Of a stretch of 10,847 nt of DNA, positions 1 through 6,545 are shown piece after piece. Under the pieces are notes generated by a model, which had not been told where the DNA came from, did not search any database, and saw only the letters and a program-made list of their open reading frames with translations. Both the position numbers and the translations under genes were made by a program. This stretch comes from Chloroflexota bacterium (lineage in GTDB: Bacteria; Chloroflexota; Anaerolineae; Aggregatilineales; UBA2796). The stretch covers positions 1-10,847 of the forward strand of contig JAGHYP010000073.1 in NCBI GenBank assembly GCA_017743585.1, read 5' to 3'. How positions within the stretch are numbered: position 1 is the first letter of the stretch; every line of letters begins with the position of its first letter.

Positions 1-19
1 AGATGTGTATAAGAGACAG
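1..19 (+). other. Tn5/Nextera mosaic-end adapter (library artefact)
   Basis: The first 19 bases, AGATGTGTATAAGAGACAG, match exactly the 19-bp hyperactive Tn5 mosaic end used in Nextera tagmentation libraries. They sit at the contig edge, where untrimmed adapter is expected. They also place a TAA stop (10-12) in the frame of the first gene, which otherwise stays open to base 20. They should be treated as non-genomic. Confidence 0.95.
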
Positions 20-1479
20 GGCAGGCGCTGCGCGACTATCTGAAGCGCACGGCGGGCTTTTTCAGCGCCGCGCTCATCTCGATTGTCGGCGCGCTGAGCA
101 TGGCGCTGACCGTGAACGATCTGCTGCCCGCTGTCTTGCGGCGCGATAGCGCGGCGATCGCGGCGGCAGCGGCTGTCAGCGGCGCGCTGTATCTCTCGCC
201 GCACCTGATCGTCACAGCAGTCGCGCTGCTGACGCTGTTCGTGCTGATCTACAACCGCCCGCTGATCGGCTTGGCGCTGGTCGCCTTTTGGGCGCCGTTC
301 TTCTTGGCGCCGATTGAGCTGTACGTCTGGGCGACGCCGATGGTCGAGCTGAGCCTTTTGGCGACGCTCGGCGCGGTGGTCGTGCGCGGCGGCATCGCGT
401 GGCTGCGTGGCGGACGCCTTGCGCCGATCAGGTTGAACGCGCTCGATTGGGCGCTGCTCGCCCTCGGCGCGCTGGGCGCGCTCAGCTTATTGTGGAGCGC
501 TGAGCGCGGACCGGCGCTGCGCGAGCTGCGCGTGATCGTGATAGAGCCGCTGCTCTTCTACGCCTTACTGCGCGTCGTGCGTCCGACGCGGCGCGAGTGG
601 CTGCTCTTGGTCGAGGTTTTCCTGATGGCGGGCGCAGCGGTCTCGCTTTTGGGACTGTACGGCTATCTGACTGGCACGGGCGGCTTTGCGCTGGCTGAGC
701 AAGGCACGCGGCGCTTGATGAGCGTGTACAGCTCGCCGAACAACTTGGCGTTGTTCCTAGGGCGCGTGCTGCCGTTTGGCTTGGCGATGTTCTGCTTTGC
801 GCCGAGCGGGTTGCGGCGTCTGGGCGCGGGCGCGCTGACCGCCATTGTGCTGATCGCGCTGGCGCTGACGCAAAGTCTGGGCGCAGCGCTCTTGGGAGTG
901 CCAGCGGCGGTCGCTTGCGTGCTATTGTTGTGGAATTGGCGGCGCGGCGGCGCGCTCTTGCTCGGCTTGGCGGCGCTGGCGTTGATCGCGTTGCCGATTG
1001 CGGCGCAAATTCCGCGCCTGCAAGGCGCGTTTGACCTCTCGCGCGCGTCGTCGCTCATGCGGGCGCAGCTGTGGCAAGCCAGCTTGAACCTGCTGGCAGA
1101 GCGTCCGCTGACAGGCGCGGGCTTGGATCAATTCTTGTATCTGTATCGCAGCCGTTACATCCTGCCGAGCGCGTGGGAAGAGCCTGATCTCTCGCACCCG
1201 CACAATATCCTATTGGATTTTTGGATACGGCTTGGGCTGGGCGGCGTGATCGCTCTCGGCGCGCTGCAGATCGCTTTTTGGCGGGCGGGCTTGCGCGCAT
1301 GGCGCAGGCTGCGCCACGATCCGCCGATGGCAGCGTGCATCGTCGGGGCGTTAGGCGCGATGGCAAACATCCTTGCGCACGGCTTGGTGGATAACAGCTA
1401 TTTCGTGATCGATCTTGCTTATATCTTCTGTTTCACAGTGGCGATAGTCAACGAGGTGCATTCTGATCGTAGCGCATGA
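20..1479 (+). CDS. O-antigen ligase/polymerase family membrane protein (Wzy_C-like), 5'-partial
   Basis: This is a polytopic membrane protein of the O-antigen ligase/polymerase superfamily, which joins or transfers lipid-linked glycans on the outer face of the membrane. Residues are numbered from the ATG at 100. About ten or more hydrophobic segments are visible. SSPNNLALFL (211-220) and R321-QLW are followed by the family signature: P-LTGAGLDQF (336-345), then a large outside loop with SHPHN (365-369) and a helix beginning LLDFWIRLGLGG. This resembles the Wzy_C (PF04932) region. The ATG at 100 has no Shine-Dalgarno sequence, and the frame stays open upstream to the adapter boundary at 20, encoding another hydrophobic stretch. 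The true start is therefore probably outside the contig. The substrate cannot be told from the sequence: O-antigen, exopolysaccharide and protein glycan are all possible. No glycosyltransferase neighbour is visible. Confidence 0.8.
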
Positions 1480-1758
1480 GCTGGCGCGCGCTACGTCGCT
1501 CATGGCGGCGCTAAAGCTCAAAGGCTATACAGCACTCTTGGCGACTGAGCCGCAAGAGGCGCTCGCGCTTGCGGGAGCACATCGTCCGGATTTGGCGATC
1601 ATAAGCGATAGCTTGCCGCCTAGCGGCGCGATCTGTGAGACGCTGCGCGCCGGATACTCGTCTGAAGCGCTCCGCCTATCATAGCGCTGAAAAAAGCGCT
1701 CGGCGCTAGGCAGGGCATGGCCACTCCAAGCAGCCATTACACCTTCCGCGTCGCATGA
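1460..1758 (+). pseudogene. Decayed response-regulator receiver domain
   Basis: Three successive reading frames together spell a receiver domain. Frame 2 from about 1460 reads ILIVAHE, then LKLKGYTALLATEPQEAL, then HRPDLAIISDSLPPSG and CETLRA. It next goes off-track and stops at 1682-1684. Skipping g1652 gives DTRLKRS in frame 3. Skipping t1671 then gives PPIIALKKALGARQGM in frame 1, with a stop at 1756-1758. Joined, the pieces follow the usual receiver order: beta1 with the acidic pair, the GY helix, the phospho-Asp strand PDLxIISD, then LRAD-x-RL-x-PIIAL. The acidic DD pair has become AH, which would impair Mg2+ binding. The only visible Shine-Dalgarno sequence (GAGGTG, 1453-1458) lies inside the end of the upstream gene and leads to ATT or CTG rather than ATG; the first ATG is at 1502. 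The overlap suggests former translational coupling. A short expressed fragment (1502-1684) or assembly indels cannot be excluded. Confidence 0.5.
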
Positions 1759-1766
1759 ATTGCTAG

Positions 1767-1789
1767 AAAATTCAGGCGCTCATGCGCCC
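1767..1789 (-). terminator. Terminator of tRNA-Lys
   Basis: Read on the minus strand, this holds a GGCGC stem, an ATGA loop and a GCGCC stem (a further G-U pair extends it), followed by GAATTTTC. It lies about 30 bases downstream of the tRNA 3' end. The stem is short but GC-only and is followed by four Ts, so it is a plausible intrinsic terminator. Confidence 0.5.
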
Positions 1790-1817
1790 GCGCTACAGAG
1801 GAATAAGCCGCTCTATG

Positions 1818-1889
<72 letters not shown>

Positions 1890-1900
1890 TAGCCAGCTGA

Positions 1901-1929
1901 ATTCTATAGGATCGCGAGCGAAACGTCAA
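1901..1929 (-). promoter_or_regulatory. Promoter of tRNA-Lys
   Basis: On the minus strand, TTGACG (1924-1929) and TAGAAT (1901-1906) are separated by exactly 17 bp, a near-consensus sigma-70 type promoter. The predicted start is near 1895, only about 6 bases before the tRNA 5' end at 1889. Confidence 0.7.
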
Positions 1930-1934
1930 GGCTC

Positions 1935-1963
1935 TTGACAAGGCGCGGCGCGCACGTTACCAT
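1935..1963 (+). promoter_or_regulatory. Promoter of the trp operon
   Basis: A perfect -35 TTGACA (1935-1940) is followed after 17 bp by TACCAT (1958-1963). The predicted transcription start, near 1970, lies just upstream of the T-box stem I, so the whole riboswitch would be transcribed. The -35 box is one arm of an inverted repeat shared with the divergent tRNA-Lys promoter. Confidence 0.65.
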
Positions 1964-1989
1964 CGTTTTACAACTGAATAGTACCTCAA

Positions 1990-2281
1990 AGACGTTGAGC
2001 CGAGCGAGTACGCAGCAAGCGCGTTGTTCAGAGAGCCGCTGACCCGCGCAGGCGGGTGGCTGTGAAAGCGGTACAATAGCGGCTGCGGAATGGATCGGGG
2101 AGTTGCACAGGCGAACGCGCTATAGCGTCAGTAGCTTGTGACGGAGGCGCCACCGTTATCAGGGCAGAAGGCATCGCCATGCAGCGGCTGTGCCTGCGTA
2201 GAGTGAGTCGCCGTGCAAGGCGGCTAAGTAGGGTGGCACCGCGGGAAGCGCGCTCTCGTCCCTAGCTGGAGGAGCGCGCTT
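1990..2281 (+). promoter_or_regulatory. T-box riboswitch, tryptophan-specific (trp operon leader)
   Basis: The leader has the diagnostic parts of a T-box. Stem I: CCGA (2000-2003) pairs with TCGG (2095-2098), and CGCAGC (2011-2016) with GCTGCG (2082-2087). Between these helices lies the specifier loop, with AGTA (2007-2010) opposite GAA (2088-2090) forming the expected loop-E motif. Directly after GAA is TGG (2091-2093), the tryptophan codon, followed by A. The upper stem carries AGAGAGCC (2030-2037) and GGTGGCTGTGAAAGCGG (2055-2071). The T-box proper, AGGGTGGCACCGCG (2230-2243), and its partner CGTCCCT (2257-2263) form the antiterminator. Its bulge UGGC would pair with GCCA, meaning a tRNA with discriminator G, as tRNA-Trp usually has. 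Uncharged tRNA-Trp is therefore expected to stabilise the antiterminator and allow transcription of trpEGDC. Stems II and III lie somewhere in 2100-2225; I did not resolve them. Confidence 0.95.
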
Positions 2282-2286
2282 TGATT
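2246..2286 (+). terminator. Conditional terminator of the trp T-box
   Basis: A perfect 10-bp stem, AAGCGCGCTC (2246-2255) with GAGCGCGCTT (2272-2281), is followed by TTTGATT. The 5' arm and loop include CGTCCCT, which is needed for the antiterminator, so the two folds exclude each other. The T run is short and interrupted. The trpE Shine-Dalgarno sequence (2310-2314) lies outside the hairpin, so control is expected at the level of transcription. Confidence 0.8.
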
Positions 2287-2320
2287 CCATACTCAGGTAG
2301 TGTACCTTCAGGAGTGTGTC

Positions 2321-3859
2321 ATGACCGCCTCGCCTGTCGCTTTTCGCACAGCGCCGCGGCGCCTTTACTCGCTGACCTTCGAAGAAGTGCGCGAGCTGTT
2401 CGCTCAAGGCAACCTTGTCCCGATTTACCGCGCGCTGCCCGCTGACCTCGAGACGCCCGTCTCGGTCTACCTGAAGCTGTCGCAACCCGATGAGCCGTCT
2501 TTCTTGCTGGAAAGCGTGGAAGGCGGCGAGCAGGTTGCGCGTTACTCGTTTCTCGGCGTGAATCCGTTCGCTGTCCTCACTGTGCGCGGGCGCGACCTGA
2601 CTGAGCGGCGCGCTCAGAGCGTGACGCAGCGCACCCTGGGCGCTGATCAGGACCCGCTCGACGCGATCAAGGCTGCCCTTAGCGCCTACAAGCCCGTTCA
2701 GCTGCCCGCTATGCCGCGCTTCATCGGCGGCGCGGTCGGCTTCCTCAGCTACGACATTGTGCGCCACTTCGAGCGCCTGCCAGCGACTGCCGTAGACGAA
2801 TTGCAACTGCCCGATCTCGGCATGATGCTGGTGGATGCACTGGTCGTTTTCGATCATGTGAAGCATCAAGTGCTGGTGCTTGCCAATGCGCACAACACAG
2901 GCGATCCGCGCGCCGCTTATGACGACGCGATCAGCCGCATTGAGGCAATTGTGGCGCGCCTGCGGCAGCCGCTGCCCAGCTTGCCCGCGCCAAAGCCGCC
3001 TGCAGAGCCGCCGCCGCTCGTGGCGAACTTCACGCAGGCGGAGTACGAAGCGCTCGTGCTGCGCGCCAAAGAGTACATCGCCGCTGGCGACGCCTTCCAA
3101 ATCGTGCCGTCTCAGCGCTTCACGCGCGAGACCGACGCGCATCCCTTCAGCATTTACCGCGCGCTGCGGATGTTGAACCCATCGCCCTACATGTTCTTCT
3201 TGCGCTTTCCGAGCGAAGACTTGCACGTGATCGGCGCTTCGCCTGAGATGCTGGTGCGCTTCGACGCGGCAACGCGCACTGCTACCATCCGCCCGATCGC
3301 AGGCACGGCGCCGCGCGATCCCGATCACGCCGTAGACCAAGCGAACGCCGAGCGGCTGCTCAACGATCCGAAGGAACGCGCTGAGCATGTCATGCTGGTT
3401 GACCTCGCGCGCAACGATCTTGGGCGAGTCTGCGATTATGGCACAGTGCGCGTGCCGCAGATGATGTTCATCGAGCGCTTCTCGCACGTGATGCACATCA
3501 CCTCGCACGTGGAAGGCAGGCTGCGCGCCGATCTGGACGCTTACGCGCTGTTCCGTGCGGCGTTCCCGGCAGGCACGCTCACTGGCGCGCCGAAAATCCG
3601 CGCGATGGAGATCATCGAGGAGCTGGAAGGCACGCGGCGCGGCATTTACGGCGGCGCAATTGGCTATTTCAGCTACGATGGCAGCATGGACGCTTGCATC
3701 GCCATTCGGACGCTCGTGATGCGCGGCAAGCGCGTCTACGTGCAGGCGGGCGGCGGCGTGGTCGCCGATAGCGATCCTGCCAAAGAGTATCAAGAGACGA
3801 TCAACAAGGCGCGGGCGGTCGCCATCGCCATTGAAGACGCAGAGCATGGTCTGATCTGA
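2321..3859 (+). CDS. trpE: Anthranilate synthase component I
   Basis: TrpE converts chorismate to anthranilate, using ammonia supplied by the TrpG glutaminase; this is the first committed step of tryptophan synthesis. The ATG at 2321 is chosen because AGGAG (2310-2314) lies 6 nt upstream; an in-frame GTG at 2300 has no such site. The protein is 512 aa, normal for the family. The N-terminal domain carries SFLLESVEGGEQVARYSF, whose LLES element is linked to tryptophan feedback binding. The C-terminal chorismate-binding domain is complete: NPSPYMFFL, GASPEMLVRF, RPIAGTAPR, HVMLVDLARNDLGR, FSHVMHITSHVEG, FPAGTLTGAPKIRAMEII, GAIGYFSYDG and QAGGGVVADSDPAKEYQET. It heads the operon behind the tryptophan T-box and ends 14 nt before trpG. 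PabB is less likely given the LLES motif and the operon. Confidence 0.96.
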   Translation: MTASPVAFRTAPRRLYSLTFEEVRELFAQGNLVPIYRALPADLETPVSVYLKLSQPDEPSFLLESVEGGEQVARYSFLGVNPFAVLTVRGRDLTERRAQSVTQRTLGADQDPLDAIKAALSAYKPVQLPAMPRFIGGAVGFLSYDIVRHFERLPATAVDELQLPDLGMMLVDALVVFDHVKHQVLVLANAHNTGDPRAAYDDAISRIEAIVARLRQPLPSLPAPKPPAEPPPLVANFTQAEYEALVLRAKEYIAAGDAFQIVPSQRFTRETDAHPFSIYRALRMLNPSPYMFFLRFPSEDLHVIGASPEMLVRFDAATRTATIRPIAGTAPRDPDHAVDQANAERLLNDPKERAEHVMLVDLARNDLGRVCDYGTVRVPQMMFIERFSHVMHITSHVEGRLRADLDAYALFRAAFPAGTLTGAPKIRAMEIIEELEGTRRGIYGGAIGYFSYDGSMDACIAIRTLVMRGKRVYVQAGGGVVADSDPAKEYQETINKARAVAIAIEDAEHGLI

Positions 3860-3873
3860 GGGGAAGATGAGCC

Positions 3874-4455
3874 ATGATTGTGCTGATCGATAACTACGAT
3901 AGCTTCACCTACAACCTGGCGCAGGCGTTCGGCATGTTGGGCGCGCAGGTTCAGGTTTTCCGCAACGACGCGCTGACGGTCGAGCAGCTTGCCACCCTGA
4001 ATCCATCGCACATTGTCATCTCGCCTGGCCCTGGCGATCCTGATGACGGCGGCATCTCGCTAGAGACGATTCGGCAGCTGGGCAGCCGCGTGCCGATCTT
4101 GGGCGTGTGTTTGGGGCATCAATGCATCGGGCAAGCGTATGGCGGCGTGGTCAAGCGCGCGCTGCGCCCGATGCACGGCAAGACGTCGCTCATCTATCAC
4201 AAAAACTGCGGCATCTTCTCCGAGCTGCCTAATCCGTTCGAGGCGACGCGCTATCACAGCCTGATCGTGGAAGAGCAGTCATTGCCTAAGTGCCTGAAAG
4301 TGACTGCCTTCACTGAGCAAGGCGAGATCATGGGCTTGCAGCACGTTGAGTATCCTGTCTTCGGCGTGCAGTTTCATCCTGAGAGCATCTTGACCGTCTT
4401 CGGCATGCGGCTGCTGCAGAACTTCCTGAACGTGCGCGCGCCTGTGCGCGCATGA
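3874..4455 (+). CDS. trpG: Anthranilate synthase component II, glutamine amidotransferase
   Basis: TrpG is the class I glutamine amidotransferase subunit that releases ammonia from glutamine and channels it to TrpE. At 193 aa it is a stand-alone subunit of normal length, not fused to TrpD or TrpE. It begins MIVLIDNYDSFTYNLAQ and carries the oxyanion loop SPGPGDPDDGG (50-60). The nucleophile is Cys79 in GVCLGHQ; His168 and Glu170 in VQFHPES complete the triad. AGGGGA overlaps the trpE stop codon (3859-3864) and serves as the Shine-Dalgarno sequence about 9 nt before the ATG, which suggests coupled translation. TrpG and PabA are nearly identical in sequence, so the subunit might also serve folate synthesis; nothing in the window decides this. 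Confidence 0.96.
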   Translation: MIVLIDNYDSFTYNLAQAFGMLGAQVQVFRNDALTVEQLATLNPSHIVISPGPGDPDDGGISLETIRQLGSRVPILGVCLGHQCIGQAYGGVVKRALRPMHGKTSLIYHKNCGIFSELPNPFEATRYHSLIVEEQSLPKCLKVTAFTEQGEIMGLQHVEYPVFGVQFHPESILTVFGMRLLQNFLNVRAPVRA

Positions 4456-4467
4456 GGAGACGAGAGC

Positions 4468-5505
4468 ATGGGCATTCAACATGCGATCAGCAAGTTGGCG
4501 CGGCGCGAGCATCTGACAGCCGCTGAAGCCGAAGCCGCCATGAGCGCGATCATGCGCGGCGAAGCGACTCCAGCGCAGATCGGCGGCTATCTGATGGCGC
4601 TGCGCCTGAAAGGCGAGACTGTGGACGAGATCATTGGCAGCGCGCGCGCCATGCGCCAAGCCGCTAACAAAGTGCCTGTGCGCGATGCAAGCCGCCTAGT
4701 GGACACTTGCGGCACTGGCGGCGACGGCGCGCATACCTTCAACATCTCCACAACGGTCGCTTTTGTAGTGGCAGGCGCTGGCGTGCCTGTTGCCAAGCAC
4801 GGGAATCGCTCCGTGAGCAGTCAATGCGGCTCAGCCGACGTGCTGAGCGCGCTCGGCGTGAACTTGAACTTGACGCCTGAGCAGGTCAGCCTGTGCATTG
4901 ATGAGATCGGCATCGGCTTCCTGTTCGCTCCAAACTTTCACCCTGCCATGAAGCACGCGATACAGCCGCGCCGCGAGCTGGGCGTGCGCACGCTGTTCAA
5001 CATCCTCGGCCCGCTCACCAACCCTGCGGGCGCGGCGCGGCAACTGCTCGGCGTCTACGATGCAAGTTTGACCGAGCCTTTGGCGCACGTCTTGCACGGG
5101 CTCGGCGCGCAGGCCGCGCTCGTGGTGCATGGCGCAAATGGCTTGGATGAGCTCAGCACGGCTGGCGAGAATCAGATCAGCGAGCTGCGCGACGGGGCTG
5201 TGCGCACTTACATGCTCGATCCGCGCGAGCTGGGCTTCGCGCGCTGCGAGCCGAGCGCGCTGCGCGGCGGCGATCCGCAGGAGAACGCGGCGATCACGCG
5301 GCGTATCCTATCGGGCGAGGTGGATGGCGGCAAGCGCGATGTGGTGCTGCTGAACGCAGCGGCGGCGCTCGTGGCAGGCGGCGCTGCTGATTCTCTGGCA
5401 GACGGCGTGCGCCTTGCCACAGAGAGTCTGGAGAGCGGCGCGGCGCTGAGAAAGCTGGAAGCGCTGATCGCCTATTCGCAGCGCTTCGCACAGCCTGCCA
5501 CGTAA
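4468..5505 (+). CDS. trpD: Anthranilate phosphoribosyltransferase
   Basis: TrpD transfers the phosphoribosyl group of PRPP to anthranilate. The 345-aa protein has the small N-terminal helical part followed by the alpha/beta PRPP-binding domain. Signature motifs are intact: GTGGD (82-86), FNISTTVAF, KHGNRSVSS (110-118), the anthranilate-site segment QPRRELGVRTLFN (166-178), GPLTNPAG (181-188), and the metal-binding Asp-Glu pair D227-E228 in HGANGLDELS. GAGGAG overlaps the trpG stop codon, with 8 nt between AGGAG (4455-4459) and the ATG. The gap to trpG is only 12 nt, so the genes are clearly in one operon. Confidence 0.96.
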   Translation: MGIQHAISKLARREHLTAAEAEAAMSAIMRGEATPAQIGGYLMALRLKGETVDEIIGSARAMRQAANKVPVRDASRLVDTCGTGGDGAHTFNISTTVAFVVAGAGVPVAKHGNRSVSSQCGSADVLSALGVNLNLTPEQVSLCIDEIGIGFLFAPNFHPAMKHAIQPRRELGVRTLFNILGPLTNPAGAARQLLGVYDASLTEPLAHVLHGLGAQAALVVHGANGLDELSTAGENQISELRDGAVRTYMLDPRELGFARCEPSALRGGDPQENAAITRRILSGEVDGGKRDVVLLNAAAALVAGGAADSLADGVRLATESLESGAALRKLEALIAYSQRFAQPAT

Positions 5506-5513
5506 AAGCGACC

Positions 5514-6314
5514 ATGCAACGCGGCATTCAGCGCACGAACACCATCTTGGATCGGATCGTAGCGCGCAAGATCGAGGAGCTGGCAGACTTGGACGTGGCG
5601 AATCTGCCGGCGCCGAGCGCGCCGCCGCGTCCGTTCGCAGCAGCGCTGCGCCGCGCCGATGGTCGCGTGGCGCTGATCGCCGAGATCAAGCGCGCCTCGC
5701 CCAGCAAAGGCGTGCTGATCGCCGATTTTCAGCCCGCGCGCCTCGCTCAGCAATACGCAGCGGGCGGCGCAACAGCGCTCTCAGTGCTGACCGACCGCGA
5801 CTTCTTCATGGGCAGCCTTGCCGACCTGCAGGCGGCGCGCCAGGCGGTCAATTTGCCCGTTCTGCGCAAAGATTTCACGATTGACGAGCGGCAGATCGTT
5901 GAGGCGCGCGCGCACGGCGCGGATGCTGTGCTCCTGATCGTCGCCATCCTCGATGACGCCAAACTGCGCGACCTGCACGCCGCTGCAACTGCGCATGGAA
6001 TGGCAGCACTGGTCGAGGTGCACACTCAAGCCGAGCTCGAGCGCGCTCTGCGCCTTGACGCGCCGCTGATCGGCATCAACAATCGTGACCTGCACACTTT
6101 CAAAGTTGATCTGAACGTTTTCCGCCGCCTTGCGCCAAGCGTGCCTGCACACGTCACGTTGGTCGCCGAGAGCGGCATTTACACAGCGCAGGACGTGGCA
6201 GCGATGGCAGCCTGTGGCGCGCATGCGATCCTAGTCGGCGAGTCGCTGGTGAGCGCAGCAGACGTGATCGCGCAAGCACAGCAGCTGAGCGCCGTGCCTA
6301 GGTCTAGGTCATGA
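5514..6314 (+). CDS. trpC: Indole-3-glycerol phosphate synthase
   Basis: TrpC closes the indole ring, converting carboxyphenylamino-deoxyribulose phosphate to indole-3-glycerol phosphate with loss of CO2. The protein is a 266-aa (beta/alpha)8 barrel containing only the TrpC domain, with no TrpF fusion. Expected active-site residues are present: E57 and K59 in AEIKRASPSKG, K119 in LRKDF, E168 in LVEVH, N190 in GINNRDL, E219 and S220 in VAESGIY, and the phosphate loop ILVGESL (239-245). The start lies 8 nt after the trpD stop codon and lacks a clear Shine-Dalgarno sequence, so translation probably depends on trpD. It is the last gene of the operon seen here. No convincing terminator follows. 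Confidence 0.96.
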   Translation: MQRGIQRTNTILDRIVARKIEELADLDVANLPAPSAPPRPFAAALRRADGRVALIAEIKRASPSKGVLIADFQPARLAQQYAAGGATALSVLTDRDFFMGSLADLQAARQAVNLPVLRKDFTIDERQIVEARAHGADAVLLIVAILDDAKLRDLHAAATAHGMAALVEVHTQAELERALRLDAPLIGINNRDLHTFKVDLNVFRRLAPSVPAHVTLVAESGIYTAQDVAAMAACGAHAILVGESLVSAADVIAQAQQLSAVPRSRS

Positions 6315-6375
6315 GCGCGTGTAGCTGCCACACTTGCCATGTACAGACTCGCGCACAAGCCATGAGGGTTGCGTC

Positions 6376-6525
6376 ATGTCCTGTGACACGTTTGCCTCAC
6401 GCACCACGCCTATCATCGTCCTGCTGCGCGCTGGCGCGCTCATCACCTTCCTGATGGTCGGACGCTCGGCGCGCGGGGCAGGCGCCCAGCGAGCGTGTGG
6501 ATGTTTGTGTTCAGATCAGAAATAA
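6376..6525 (+). CDS. Doubtful small ORF, possible single-pass membrane peptide
   Basis: A 49-codon ORF lies in the gap between trpC and the convergent GH57 gene. GAGGG (6364-6368) sits 7 nt before the ATG, and one hydrophobic stretch (TTPIIVLLRAGALITFLMVG, near residues 10-29) could span the membrane. The tail is rich in Cys, Gly and Arg. I recognise no family. The ORF may be chance in GC-rich intergenic DNA, so this is a low-confidence call. A small inverted repeat, GATCAG/CTGATC (6514-6531), follows; it has no T run and is not a good terminator. Confidence 0.2.
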   Translation: MSCDTFASRTTPIIVLLRAGALITFLMVGRSARGAGAQRACGCLCSDQK

Positions 6526-6545
6526 CTGATCAAGTATGCGCTTTC

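Noticed and set aside
1683..1700. AGCGCT/AGCGCT hairpin with an A-rich loop as a terminator after the receiver remnant.
   Set aside because: The arms match perfectly over 6 bp, but no T run follows on the plus strand, and the bases fit the receiver coding remnant (PIIAL and after).
2300..2320. GTG at 2300 as the start of trpE.
   Set aside because: The ATG at 2321 has AGGAG exactly 6 nt upstream, and that site lies inside the proposed extension.
2159..3847. A 562-codon open frame on the minus strand opposite trpE.
   Set aside because: It mirrors trpE almost end to end. trpE has intact catalytic motifs, a Shine-Dalgarno site and operon context, while the antisense product shows no recognisable domain and is rich in His, Arg and Ala. 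GC-rich codon bias explains the long antisense frame.
6514..6531. GATCAG/CTGATC inverted repeat as a bidirectional terminator between trpC and GH57.
   Set aside because: The stem is only 6 bp, with low stability, and no T run follows on either strand.
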